Position numbers and translations under genes: made by a program. Positions 15,226 through 23,324 of a stretch of DNA of 24,260 nucleotides are shown one piece after another. Below the pieces are notes generated by a model. The model was not told the DNA's origin, ran no database searches, and saw only the letters and a program-made list of their open reading frames with translations. Where the stretch lies: IMG/VR virus record IMGVR_UViG_3300025426_000117, positions 1-24,260 of that record; one strand, 5' to 3'. Each line of letters opens with the position of its first letter. Within the stretch, counting starts at the first letter, position 1. The DNA comes from a virus.

Positions 15226-17472
15226 ATGTACGGTTACGTTGATGAAAGCGGAAATATTGGTGTTGGCGATACAGGAGCTGGTGCTACAAGCGTCAACGGT
15301 TCAGTAGACACTAGCGGTCTAGGTGGATTGCTTGGTGGTGGTGGCCTTGGCACAGGTTTGTCTTTGTCTGCTCTTGGCGCATTGTTGGGAACATACGCTA
15401 ATCAACAAGGTATTTCTAAAGCATCTGATCTAATTAACAATTATGGTGGTCAGGCTTTACAAGGTTTGAACAACACAATTAACGGTCAGATTGCACAAAA
15501 CCAAGGTAATCGTGCTGATTTGTATAATGCAGCGCTTTATGCTCAAAATGCCCTTACCAACAACTTAGGTAATCAATACAACGCTTATCAGCAAGGTAAT
15601 CAGCAATTTGGAAATACTGCTGCAAATTACGGTAATCAATTAACCAATAACCTAAACAACCAATATGCCAACTACAACGCTGGTAATCAGTTGTTTGGTA
15701 ACACGGCTGCTAACTATGGCAACCAACTAGGACAAAATTTAGCTAATCAATATGCTACTGGCAACCAAGCCAATCAAGCATTTGGAAACGTTGCAGCAAA
15801 TTATGGCAATCAATTGTCTAACAATTTGGCTTCACAATTTGGTTTAGGTGGTGCAATACAAAATAATTTGTATGGAAACCAAGCTAATGTTGCAGGTCAA
15901 ATGGGCAACATCTTAGGTCAACAACAAGGTTATGCAAATCAAATTGGTGGTGAACTAGGTGGTAATACCGCACAAGCTCAAGGCGCATTAAACAATGCTT
16001 TGAACATGGCAGGTAACGCAACCAATCAAACTGCTCAAAATATTGCCCAAAATGCGGGTCAAGCACAAGGTGTTTTAAGTGGTGTTTATGGTAACCAACA
16101 AGGCCAAGCTAGTGCAAACCAAGCAAACCTTTTAGGAAACTATGGTGCTACACAAGGTCAACTTGGTAACATCTACAACCAACAATTAGGTTTCCAAACA
16201 CCATATCAACAAGTCGGAACTACTGGTTCTCAGGCTTTGTTGAACAATATGGGTTATTTGCAAAACCAATTCAATGCAAATGACCTTAATGCCAATTTAG
16301 CACCTAACTATCAGTTTAGCTTGCAACAAGGCCAAATGGCTAACCAAAGAGCTGCCAATGCTATGGGTGGTGGATTTGGTGGTAATGCGTTGGCAGGGTT
16401 GAATCAGTACACTCAAGGTTACGCACAAAACGCTTATCAAAATGCGTTTAACAACTACCAAGCACAACGTCAAAACATTTACGGCAACCTTGCAGGTTTG
16501 GCAGGTATTGGTAACACAAGCGCAGGACAAATCACAAGTTTAGGTAACACATTAGGTTCTAACTTGGGTAGCTTGTCATCTGCTTTAGGTGGTAATTTAA
16601 CTAGCAATACAGGTAACTTGCTTGGTGCTGGTACGGCTTACGGTGGAAACCAAGCTAACTTGGCATCATCATTAAACAATGCTTTGGTTAGCAACACAGG
16701 TAATTACTTGGGTTCTGTTAATCAATATGGTGCTAATACTGCTGGTTTGGCTAATGCTTTGAATAGCGCCATCAACACAAACGCAGGTCAGTTGCAAAAT
16801 GCAGCAACAAACTATGGTTCTAATCTTGGATCATTAGGTCAAAACTTAGCTAGTAACCTTGTATCTAATGCCGGTCAAGTGCAAGGCGCTGCCAATCAAT
16901 ATGGTGGAAACTTAACAAGTTTAGGTAATACTTTAACAGGCGCTTACGGCACAAATTACGGTAACTTAATTGGAGCAGGAAACCAATACGGTGCTAACAC
17001 CACAAGTCTAGGTAATGCTTTAACAAGTGCCTATGGTACTAATTTAGGTAACTTACAAAACGCTGCCAACCAATATGGCGGTAACGTAACCAATTTGGGT
17101 ACAAACCTAAATTCATTGTATGGTTCTAATTTAGGTAATTTATTGAGTGCTGCTAACCAATACGGTGGTAACCTTTCAAGTTTGTCTAATACTTTGGGTG
17201 GTAACCTCACATCAGGCTCTAATGCTTTGTTGGGTGCAGGTTCACAATACGGCACTAACTTGGCATCGTTGGCTACTGGATTGGGTGGCGCACAAGCTCA
17301 AAACGCTATTGCATCTGCTAATGCAAACGCAGGTGCTTTACAGTCTATTGGCAACACCGCTTTGTTGGGTTCTATTTTAGGAAACAAACAATCTAGCGGT
17401 GGCGGTGGAGGTGGGGGCGGTGGTAGTTTACTGAACACCATTGGTAATATTGGTAGCTTTTTAGGCTTTTAA
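15226..17472 (+). CDS. Putative internal virion/ejection protein with 29-residue repeats
   Basis: The 748-residue protein is very rich in Gly, Asn, Gln, Ala and Leu and very poor in charge. Layout: a Gly-rich hydrophobic N-terminus (about 25-65), a 29-residue repeat array at 116-202, a degenerate Gln/Asn-rich region, and a conserved module at about 320-432. The module contains LAPNYQFSLQQGQ, then AMGGGFGGNALAGLNQYTQG and NAYQNAFNNYQAQRQ. A second array of eight 29-residue repeats covers 444-675, and the tail has a Gly stretch before SLLNTIGNIGSFLGF. The middle module matches one I know from phage DNA-transfer/internal virion proteins. Position after gp10 corresponds to the P22 gp7/gp20/gp16 block. 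An AGGGG site precedes the ATG. Function as an ejected channel protein is inferred. Confidence 0.72.
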   Translation: MYGYVDESGNIGVGDTGAGATSVNGSVDTSGLGGLLGGGGLGTGLSLSALGALLGTYANQQGISKASDLINNYGGQALQGLNNTINGQIAQNQGNRADLYNAALYAQNALTNNLGNQYNAYQQGNQQFGNTAANYGNQLTNNLNNQYANYNAGNQLFGNTAANYGNQLGQNLANQYATGNQANQAFGNVAANYGNQLSNNLASQFGLGGAIQNNLYGNQANVAGQMGNILGQQQGYANQIGGELGGNTAQAQGALNNALNMAGNATNQTAQNIAQNAGQAQGVLSGVYGNQQGQASANQANLLGNYGATQGQLGNIYNQQLGFQTPYQQVGTTGSQALLNNMGYLQNQFNANDLNANLAPNYQFSLQQGQMANQRAANAMGGGFGGNALAGLNQYTQGYAQNAYQNAFNNYQAQRQNIYGNLAGLAGIGNTSAGQITSLGNTLGSNLGSLSSALGGNLTSNTGNLLGAGTAYGGNQANLASSLNNALVSNTGNYLGSVNQYGANTAGLANALNSAINTNAGQLQNAATNYGSNLGSLGQNLASNLVSNAGQVQGAANQYGGNLTSLGNTLTGAYGTNYGNLIGAGNQYGANTTSLGNALTSAYGTNLGNLQNAANQYGGNVTNLGTNLNSLYGSNLGNLLSAANQYGGNLSSLSNTLGGNLTSGSNALLGAGSQYGTNLASLATGLGGAQAQNAIASANANAGALQSIGNTALLGSILGNKQSSGGGGGGGGGSLLNTIGNIGSFLGF
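15571..15831 (+). repeat. Array 1: three 87-bp (29-codon) repeats
   Basis: Three consecutive units start at 15571, 15658 and 15745. Each codes N-Q-Y at the start, then F-G-N-x-A-A-N-Y-G-N-Q-L and N-N/Q-L near the end. The reading frame and period are exact, with the following Ser-Gln-Phe marking the break at 15832. Confidence 0.88.
16555..17250 (+). repeat. Array 2: eight 87-bp (29-codon) repeats
   Basis: Eight consecutive units of exactly 87 bases start at 16555, 16642, 16729, 16816, 16903, 16990, 17077 and 17164. The consensus is G-x-N-x-x-x-L-x-x-x-L at the start, a Gly/Asn pair near position 18-21, and an A/G-x-x-N-Q-Y end. The array closes with a partial unit at 17251 (GTNLASL). Length conservation without indels points to a structural period. 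Confidence 0.92.
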
Positions 17473-17482
17473 GAGGTAAATC

Positions 17483-19060
17483 ATGCCTGATTTTTCAATG
17501 AACGTTCAATACCCCCAACAGCAACAAATGAGTTTGGCAGATATGCTAAAACTTGCTGGTGGAGCACAGGCGTACCAACAAGCTCAACAACTTAATCCTG
17601 TTCAACTTGAAACTGCTAGGCTTGCACAACAAAAAGCTCAACAAGAAGTCAATCAAGCTCAACAATTAAATCCTATTGCAGTTAAAAAAGCTGGTGAAGA
17701 ATTAACTTCAGCACAAGAAGTTGCAAAGCAAAATTTAATTAAAACATTGCAAGATACTCAAACTCAAAAAGCAAATCAATTTAATGCTTTAGCAGGAGCA
17801 CAAGTTTCTTTGATTAACAATCCTTTGGTGATCAAAGCAGAAAAAACCCCTGAAAGTTTGTCGCACATAGAAAGATTACAACTTGGTAATTTAGTTGCTC
17901 AGAATGTTTTAAATACTGCTCATGCAAAAGGTATTTCTGAAAAAGAAGCAATGGATCAAGTCAATCCTATGATTGAAAAGATTTTGAGTGATCCTAGCTC
18001 AACACGTCAAGAATTAAAACAATTGCATATTCAAACCTTGGATAATGCGTCAAGAACTAGCGCACTTACTCCAAGCGGTATTGCGGTCAACTATGGATCA
18101 GGTGGTCAAACAACATCTACCAATCCTTTTGGCGGTACACCACAAGGTCAAGCGATTCCTGGCACTCAATATACCCAAGGTCTTGCACCATCTGTTCAAA
18201 CAGGAGCTACACAAGCGCCTTTTGTTATGAGTGGTCAAGCCGGTGGTGTCAATCAACCTAATATGCAAAGACCTATGGGACAAACTCAAGGTCAACCACC
18301 ATTGCCACCAGGTATGCCTTTAGGCCAACCACAAGGTCAAAGTAGTGCACCTAATTCTATGGTTAACCAATTTGCTGAACGTGGTGGAATACAAATTTCA
18401 CCAGGGGAAAACTATAATTCATACAGAAATAGAGTTGAAAGATTAGGTTCATTACCTAAAATAGCAAATCAAGCAATGAATTTGGGTAATCAAGATTCAG
18501 TACCAAATCAAGAATATACCAACGATAAAATTTTAAAATTGTTGGAAAAGAAAAACTTAGAAATTGGTCCAATTCAAAATGCTATTGCTAACAAAACTGG
18601 TGGAATTGGTTTAACAAGTGACCAACAAGAAGTTATTAAATATCTTGAGCAACGTATTAGACAAGAATCTTCAAGAAGTAATCAAGATGAAAATTCACAA
18701 CGTAAAGCCTATGGTAGTTTTGGAACATCAAAAGATGCCTTGTTAGACATTCTTTACAATGACAAAGGTTCATTAGCTTCTCAACGTTTGTATCATCAAG
18801 GTATTTTGAAAAACCAAGGTAATCCAAATCAACCTAATTTGTCCAACATCAATAATTTTGAAAATAAATTTGTTCAATTAAATACTGATCCAAATGTTAC
18901 ACATCTGTTGGGTGTTATTGGAACAAAATCATTAAATGAATTATCACCTTTAGATGTTCAACATTTGAAAAAATCATTTGGTAATATGTCTCAAAAACAA
19001 ATAGAAAATCTATTTGACAAAAAAGCTCAATTAGAGGCATTGGCTAGAGGTGAAAAATGA
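17483..19060 (+). CDS. Putative internal virion/ejection protein 2
   Basis: The 525-residue protein has a Gln-rich N-terminus (residues 1-110) with QQMSLADMLKLAGGAQAYQQ and two copies of AQQLNP, predicted helical. A helical domain at about 110-190 contains HIERLQLGNLVAQNVL and EKEAMDQVNPMIEKIL. A low-complexity Pro/Gly/Gln/Thr linker covers about 195-295, with STNPFGGTPQGQ and a run of PMGQTQGQPPLPPG. The C-terminal half is AT-rich and charged-helical. I recognise the SLADML ... AYQQAQQLNP start from proteins in this position in P22-like phages. A GAGGT site precedes the ATG. It is probably the second of three proteins ejected ahead of DNA, by gene order. The next gene overlaps it by 4 bases. 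Confidence 0.65.
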   Translation: MPDFSMNVQYPQQQQMSLADMLKLAGGAQAYQQAQQLNPVQLETARLAQQKAQQEVNQAQQLNPIAVKKAGEELTSAQEVAKQNLIKTLQDTQTQKANQFNALAGAQVSLINNPLVIKAEKTPESLSHIERLQLGNLVAQNVLNTAHAKGISEKEAMDQVNPMIEKILSDPSSTRQELKQLHIQTLDNASRTSALTPSGIAVNYGSGGQTTSTNPFGGTPQGQAIPGTQYTQGLAPSVQTGATQAPFVMSGQAGGVNQPNMQRPMGQTQGQPPLPPGMPLGQPQGQSSAPNSMVNQFAERGGIQISPGENYNSYRNRVERLGSLPKIANQAMNLGNQDSVPNQEYTNDKILKLLEKKNLEIGPIQNAIANKTGGIGLTSDQQEVIKYLEQRIRQESSRSNQDENSQRKAYGSFGTSKDALLDILYNDKGSLASQRLYHQGILKNQGNPNQPNLSNINNFENKFVQLNTDPNVTHLLGVIGTKSLNELSPLDVQHLKKSFGNMSQKQIENLFDKKAQLEALARGEK

Positions 19061-21081
19061 CCACTAACATAAGTGCAAATGATTTAATTAGTTTATTGGG
19101 AAATCAAAACCAAAAAACAGAAGCAGTTCCTGTTAATTCTGAAAACTTTTTAAAACTTTTAAAGTCAACACCTGAACAACAAGATGAAAATTTTGGTTCT
19201 GTTGTTGGTAAAAAAATATTAAATTTGCGTTCAGATTTAGGACAAAAAACTGCTGGTGCTTTAGATACTATTTTAGGTATCGTTCCGCAAACAATTAAAC
19301 AAGCCACTTATGCAAGTGCTAGAGCAGCACAACAACCTGAAAATAAAGCCGAACAATTTTCACAACAGTTGTCTTCATATTTTGAACCCAAAATAGGAAA
19401 GATTTTTGGTGTTGAAAATACTGAAGGATATAAACATCCTTTAGGTGAAACAGTCAGTAATATCAGTTCTGATGTTGGTCAAACTATAAAAGATTACGCA
19501 ACAAAATTGGGTTTAACACCAACACAAATTTCAGCAACATTGGCAAAAACTGGTGTTAATGTTCCTGTTGGTGACATAACAAATATGTTGGGTACTCTTG
19601 GGTTGGCAGCTCCTGAATTGGGTAGTTTAGGTACTACTGCTGCAAAAACTGCTTTAAAAGATGTAGGTAAGAAAACATTGTCTGATTTAGAAATCAGAAA
19701 GATTCCTGCATCACAAATGACACCTAATGGTGTTTCTATTGGTGCAGCAGCATCTACACCAACATCAACTATTCAGGCCATGAAAGCCAATGCTTCACCT
19801 GAATTGCAAATGAAAATTGATGAATTAGGTCATGAAAATATTGACCCAGTTGCATTGCAAACAAAGTTATTAGAAGAAAAACACGGTGTTTCATTGTCTA
19901 GTGGTCAGAGATCAGGAAACATTCATGATTATGCTCAACAATGGAATAGTAGAGGCGCACATCCAACGACTTTAGGTTCTTTGTTTGAAAATCAACCAAA
20001 ACAAGTTGCTGAAGCATTTGATAAACAAATGGACACTCATGGTGAAAATTTGTTTGATAGAAGCCGAGAAGGTATTGGTAATGCTGAAATCAATGGCTTG
20101 GTTGAAAAAGATAAGCAACGTTTAGCAAATATAAATCAAGCCTACAAAGATTTAACTGACGCTAATGGTGGTCAATTTCCAATTGATACCAATACGTTAA
20201 AACAAAACATTGATAATCAATTAACTAAAAAGTATAAGTCAAGACATTTTTCTAATGCGATGAAAGGTGATTTAGAAGATTTTTATACAAATCCTACTTT
20301 TGAAGGTTATGAAGCACTACGCAGTAATTTAGCTGATGAAATCAGAAGTGCAGAAAACGGAAAAGCAAGACAAGCTGCTTATATTGTTCGTGACGAACTC
20401 GAAAATTTACCGATATTTGGTGAACAAGGTGGCGATCCAAGGGCTATTCAACTCAAGGCTTTGGCTGATAAAGCAAGGGCTTTGTATAAAGAACGTGCAG
20501 ACACTATCAGAAGTAATCCTGCTTATGCTGCTGCTATTAAAGAAGCGGTAAGCGATAAAGAAGCATCGGCAGGTTTAGAACCATTAAATGCAGAAAAGTT
20601 CCACAACAAATATGTTACTAATGGAACATCTGAAACAGTAAGACGTATGCTTGCTGAAGTTGGTGAAAATTCTGAAGCGCATCAAGCGATGAAAGTTGGT
20701 GAGTTGCAAAGACTAAAAGAAGCTGCTGGCTTCAAAGGTAATGCAATTAACTTTAACCCAACTTCATTGAATAATGAGATTTTTAAACAAGACACAAAAC
20801 ATAAAGCATTGTTTGGTCCTGAAGGAAAAGAAAGCATCAATGAAATTAACTTTTTGGGGAATAAAATTATTCAACCAAAAACAGGTACTTTCAATCCATC
20901 AAATACTTTGTCAGGTTATTTGCAACAAATGGCTGGTTTGGGTGCGGAAACAGGCGCAGCATTCTTAACTAATGGTTGGTCTACACCTGCTATTGGTGCA
21001 ATCAAAAAAGGTTTGGAATTGCGTAAAGATGCACAATTTGGACCTAAATCAATAGACCCCTATGAAGGACTTACAAAATGA
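19057..21081 (+). CDS. Putative internal virion/ejection protein 3
   Basis: The 674-residue protein starts at an ATGA overlap. Residues 1-230 include a Lys/Gln/Ser-rich start and a Gly/Ala/Leu-rich stretch of possible membrane-active character (GDITNMLGTLGLAAPELG). Near residue 283 is a VSLSSGQRSGNIHDY element; a similar LSxGQxTGD motif recurs in phage internal virion proteins. Residues 290-560 are mostly helical, with GQFPIDTNTLKQNIDNQL and a charged ALADKARALYKERADTI helix. Near the C-terminus is another Gly/Ala/hydrophobic stretch (LAQ-like GLGAETGAAFLTNGW). No lytic transglycosylase motif was seen, so wall degradation during entry is not supported here. Role by order and size (P22 gp16 is about 609). 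Confidence 0.65.
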   Translation: MTTNISANDLISLLGNQNQKTEAVPVNSENFLKLLKSTPEQQDENFGSVVGKKILNLRSDLGQKTAGALDTILGIVPQTIKQATYASARAAQQPENKAEQFSQQLSSYFEPKIGKIFGVENTEGYKHPLGETVSNISSDVGQTIKDYATKLGLTPTQISATLAKTGVNVPVGDITNMLGTLGLAAPELGSLGTTAAKTALKDVGKKTLSDLEIRKIPASQMTPNGVSIGAAASTPTSTIQAMKANASPELQMKIDELGHENIDPVALQTKLLEEKHGVSLSSGQRSGNIHDYAQQWNSRGAHPTTLGSLFENQPKQVAEAFDKQMDTHGENLFDRSREGIGNAEINGLVEKDKQRLANINQAYKDLTDANGGQFPIDTNTLKQNIDNQLTKKYKSRHFSNAMKGDLEDFYTNPTFEGYEALRSNLADEIRSAENGKARQAAYIVRDELENLPIFGEQGGDPRAIQLKALADKARALYKERADTIRSNPAYAAAIKEAVSDKEASAGLEPLNAEKFHNKYVTNGTSETVRRMLAEVGENSEAHQAMKVGELQRLKEAAGFKGNAINFNPTSLNNEIFKQDTKHKALFGPEGKESINEINFLGNKIIQPKTGTFNPSNTLSGYLQQMAGLGAETGAAFLTNGWSTPAIGAIKKGLELRKDAQFGPKSIDPYEGLTK

Positions 21082-21626
21082 GCGTTTTACTAGCCCCAAT
21101 CGGTAATGGTTTTCAGTTTTTCACATCTGTTGGGCCTTCTGTGCCTTTGTCAGGTGGATACATCTATACCTATCAAGCTGGCACTTCAACCGCTTTAGCG
21201 ACTTATACAACAAGTTCAGGAACGGTTGCTAACACCAATCCTATTGTTTTGGGTGCTGACGGTAGACCACCACAAGAGATTTGGTTGACTAGCGGATCAA
21301 ATTACAAGTTTGTTCTAACTGATTCAAGCAACAATCAAATTGCAACGTATGACAACCTATATGGAATTGTAAATAGCGCACCTGTGGCTAACCCTGTGCC
21401 ATCAGGCTCAATCATTATGTGGAGTGGCTCGATTGCAGCTATTCCATCAGGCTATGTTATCTGTAATGGTAGCAATGGAACACCCAACTTGTTAGATTCT
21501 TTTGTTGTTGGAGCTGGTAATAACTATGCCGTTGGTAATACTGGTGGATTTATAAATAATTCAACATCATCAACAGGCGCATATTTGCCATTGTTTTATG
21601 CTTTAGCATTTATTATGAAAACATAA
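21078..21626 (+). CDS. Tail collar-domain protein (fibre/spike type)
   Basis: The 182-residue protein has an N-terminal beta region with VPLSGGYIYTYQAGTSTALA and a TNPIVLGADGRPPQEIWL segment, known from the head-binding end of many fibres and spikes. From about residue 108 there is a phage tail-collar domain: GSIIMWSGSIAAIPSGYVIC followed by NGSNGTPNLLDSFVVGAG. The end LFYALAFIMKT resembles the usual closing strand of collar proteins. The start ATG overlaps the previous stop. It lies between the ejection block and the lysis cassette. Most likely it is a short tail fibre or an adaptor; it has no receptor-binding tip of its own. The collar call is firm, the exact part of the tail less so. Confidence 0.83.
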   Translation: MSVLLAPIGNGFQFFTSVGPSVPLSGGYIYTYQAGTSTALATYTTSSGTVANTNPIVLGADGRPPQEIWLTSGSNYKFVLTDSSNNQIATYDNLYGIVNSAPVANPVPSGSIIMWSGSIAAIPSGYVICNGSNGTPNLLDSFVVGAGNNYAVGNTGGFINNSTSSTGAYLPLFYALAFIMKT

Positions 21627-21627
21627 C

Positions 21628-21837
21628 ATGGATGAGAAAATGATCACAATGACGGAACATCGTTTATCAGTTCATGAGCAAGTTTGCGCTGAACGTTACG
21701 AGGGCATTCAGAATGCTTTGTCCAAAGGCGATAAACGCATGAGCAAGATTGAATATTTGCTTTATGCGGTGATTGTTTGCGTGCTGATGGGGCCTGGTGT
21801 TGCTGCAACCTTTTTCCACAAGTTGTTTGGTATGTAA
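21628..21837 (+). CDS. Small membrane protein at head of lysis cassette
   Basis: The 69-residue protein has one predicted membrane segment at about 43-63 (IEYLLYAVIVCVLMGPGVAA), preceded by a charged, amphipathic N-terminus (LSVHEQVCAERYEGI). This shape resembles XhlA-type small lysis proteins and other small phage membrane proteins found before holins. An N-in orientation is likely. Alternative starts at 21640 and 21649 cannot be excluded because no strong ribosome site is seen. It probably contributes to lysis by gene context; it could be a holin, an antiholin or a partner of the later holin candidate. Confidence 0.6.
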   Translation: MDEKMITMTEHRLSVHEQVCAERYEGIQNALSKGDKRMSKIEYLLYAVIVCVLMGPGVAATFFHKLFGM

Positions 21838-22536
21838 ATGCCACTTGCGTTTGTTGCTTTAGCTTCAAGTGCCGTAAAAATAATAAAGGAATCGTGTGAA
21901 CTCTATAAAGAAGGTCGGCAAATCGTTACTGACATTGCCCATGAAGTTGATGGAGTTGTCAAAGACGTTAAGACAGTACAAAAGAAAGCCAAAGGGTTAC
22001 TTGGGTTCTTAGACGCTTTATTTGGTGAAAAAGAAAAGCCAAAGGAAGAAGTTCAAGCACCAGTAGTTAAAAAGAAAAAGAAGCAACCACCGCCTGAGTT
22101 TGATGAGAATCTGATTTACAAGCAAGTAGCAGATTCTTTAACAAAGTTCTTTCAAGCCTACAACGGCCTAAAGAATTATGTTAAAGAAAAGCAAGAGTTA
22201 TCGTTGCACGTTGATGACGAGGAAGGTCAGGCTTTGGCTATCCAAATCACGATTGCAGAATTGCAAATGGAGAAGATTTCATCTGATCTTAGCAATTTTA
22301 TGGTTTACTCTGTTCCAAATGAATTAAAGGATTTGTACACAAGGATCAACGCAACGATTGGGGATATTGCAACAAAACAAGCATTGGCTAGAAGGGAAGA
22401 ACTACTGAAGGAAAGAAGAGCAAAATGGCAACGTCAGCAAAAGGCAAGCCTAATCCAAAATCGAGTGGCGGTTTCAGTAATTACAGTTCTGATGCTTCTG
22501 TACGTATGGATTCTGATCATAAGTCTGACTCACTAG
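21838..22536 (+). CDS. Helical protein with C-terminal membrane anchor, unknown
   Basis: The 232-residue protein begins directly after the preceding stop. Residues 1-80 are Lys/Glu/Val-rich with VDGVVKDVKTVQKKAKGLL. A basic-Pro linker (KKKKKQPPPEF) covers about 76-88. A long helical, charged domain spans about 90-200, with ADSLTKFFQAYNGLKNYV and AIQITIAELQMEKISSDLSN. One membrane segment lies near the C-terminus (about 207-229). Proteins of this layout are known to me from environmental phages as conserved hypotheticals near lysis genes; no role is established. A C-terminally anchored helical rod could act as a spanin-like or holin-regulating part, but that is speculation. Its last 112 bases overlap the next gene. 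Confidence 0.65.
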   Translation: MPLAFVALASSAVKIIKESCELYKEGRQIVTDIAHEVDGVVKDVKTVQKKAKGLLGFLDALFGEKEKPKEEVQAPVVKKKKKQPPPEFDENLIYKQVADSLTKFFQAYNGLKNYVKEKQELSLHVDDEEGQALAIQITIAELQMEKISSDLSNFMVYSVPNELKDLYTRINATIGDIATKQALARREELLKERRAKWQRQQKASLIQNRVAVSVITVLMLLYVWILIISLTH

Positions 22537-22667
22537 CCATTTTGTTAATCATTGTTCTTTTGGTAATCATTCTTTTGTTTTTGCCTTTGTTGGCTTGGAT
22601 GTACACCGATATCAGAAAGATGGAAATCAGAGTTGATAAAGCTCTAACGAGGATTGAAGGCAAATGA
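22425..22667 (+). CDS. Small single-TM protein overlapping the preceding gene
   Basis: The 80-residue protein has a basic, Ser/Gly-rich N-terminus (MATSAKGKPNPKSSGGFSN). It has one strong membrane segment at about 37-59 (SLAILLIIVLLVIILLFLP) and a charged C-terminal helix (IRKMEIRVDKALTRIEG). The first 112 bases overlap the upstream gene in another frame; the membrane segment lies beyond the overlap, and the stop overlaps the next start as ATGA. A later ATG at 22506 would shorten the overlap but lacks a ribosome site, whereas AAGGA and AGAAGAG lie before 22425. Topology suggests a small lysis-cassette membrane protein, perhaps a pinholin-like or regulatory factor. Confidence 0.58.
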   Translation: MATSAKGKPNPKSSGGFSNYSSDASVRMDSDHKSDSLAILLIIVLLVIILLFLPLLAWMYTDIRKMEIRVDKALTRIEGK

Positions 22668-22924
22668 TCAAAAAATCAAGTTTTCTATACACTTCAATGT
22701 TGATATGTATATTTTTGCCGTTTTTGTGTACAAGTTGTAATGACACATATAGGTACTATTGCCAAGACCCCGATAACTTTAGCAAAGAGCGTTGCCAAAA
22801 ACCAAGATGCGAATTTAACCAAGATTGCCCCGAATATTTAGTTGCCCCAATATTGGAGAAAAAAATTGAAGGAATTACTACTGCTCCTCCTCAACAGTCC
22901 CAAGGAACGACTGTCTGCCGATGA
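22664..22924 (+). CDS. Cysteine-rich lipoprotein, lysis-cassette type
   Basis: The 86-residue protein has a lipoprotein signal: basic start (MIKKSS), hydrophobic core, and a lipobox-like LCTSC with the lipidated Cys at position 25. The mature part has Cys33, 44, 49 and 55 plus a terminal Cys85, in the pattern YYCQDPDNF ... RCQKPRCEF ... DCPEYL. I recognise the YxCQDPxNxxxxxCxxPxC arrangement from small lipoproteins in aquatic phage lysis regions. It starts as ATGA on the previous stop. It would be anchored in the outer or inner membrane with its Cys-rich part in the periplasm. It is distinct from the Rz1-type lipoprotein further on, so this phage encodes two lipoproteins. Function unknown. 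Confidence 0.68.
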   Translation: MIKKSSFLYTSMLICIFLPFLCTSCNDTYRYYCQDPDNFSKERCQKPRCEFNQDCPEYLVAPILEKKIEGITTAPPQQSQGTTVCR

Positions 22925-23324
22925 GATAGAAATTAGGGTTCGGTCTTTTGTGATCATTGTGGTGACCTTGATTCTTGCTTTCATCGTGATGGCTTTGCTT
23001 TATTCGGTGACGTTTGTTAGCCAACCAATCAAGGCTATGGCCCCGATTGACCAAGCGTATACCAAGATGCTCAACGACATTGTTTTGTTGATTGTGGGTG
23101 GTATTGGGGGCATTCTGACCAAGGGTTTGACGAATGAAGCCACAAACATGATGAATGCAGCCAAGGCAAACAAAGATTCTTATGTCGCACCGCCACCACC
23201 ACCACCTGCTCCTATTATTGTTTCTAGCCCTAATTGGACGGCTCCTCCACCACCTACGACACCGCCAACGCTAGAAGCGGACCATGAGAGAGAGAGAATG
23301 GCGCAAGCAAGGGCAGGGTTATGA
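22866..23324 (+). CDS. Two-TM membrane protein, holin candidate
   Basis: I prefer a TTG start at 22866, with GGAG 7 bases upstream, giving 152 residues; an ATG at 22842 lacks a ribosome site and lies deeper inside the lipoprotein gene. Membrane segments lie at about 27-50 (FVIIVVTLILAFIVMALLYS) and 70-86 (NDIVLLIVGGIGGILTKG), with a short loop between. A Pro-rich linker (APPPPPPAP, then APPPPTTPP) and a charged C-terminus follow. A two-TM protein just before Rz and endolysin fits a class II holin, the pore former that releases or triggers endolysin; the Pro-rich tail is longer than usual. The stop overlaps the Rz start (ATGA). Confidence 0.6.
   Translation: MKELLLLLLNSPKERLSADEIEIRVRSFVIIVVTLILAFIVMALLYSVTFVSQPIKAMAPIDQAYTKMLNDIVLLIVGGIGGILTKGLTNEATNMMNAAKANKDSYVAPPPPPPAPIIVSSPNWTAPPPPTTPPTLEADHERERMAQARAGL

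Noticed and set aside
15571-17250. CRISPR-like regular repeats
   Set aside because: The 87-bp units are in-frame, diverged at third positions and lie inside a coding gene, with no spacer/repeat alternation.
22842-22865. ATG 22842 as the start of the holin candidate
   Set aside because: No ribosome site; the TTG at 22866 has GGAG at good spacing. ATG remains possible.
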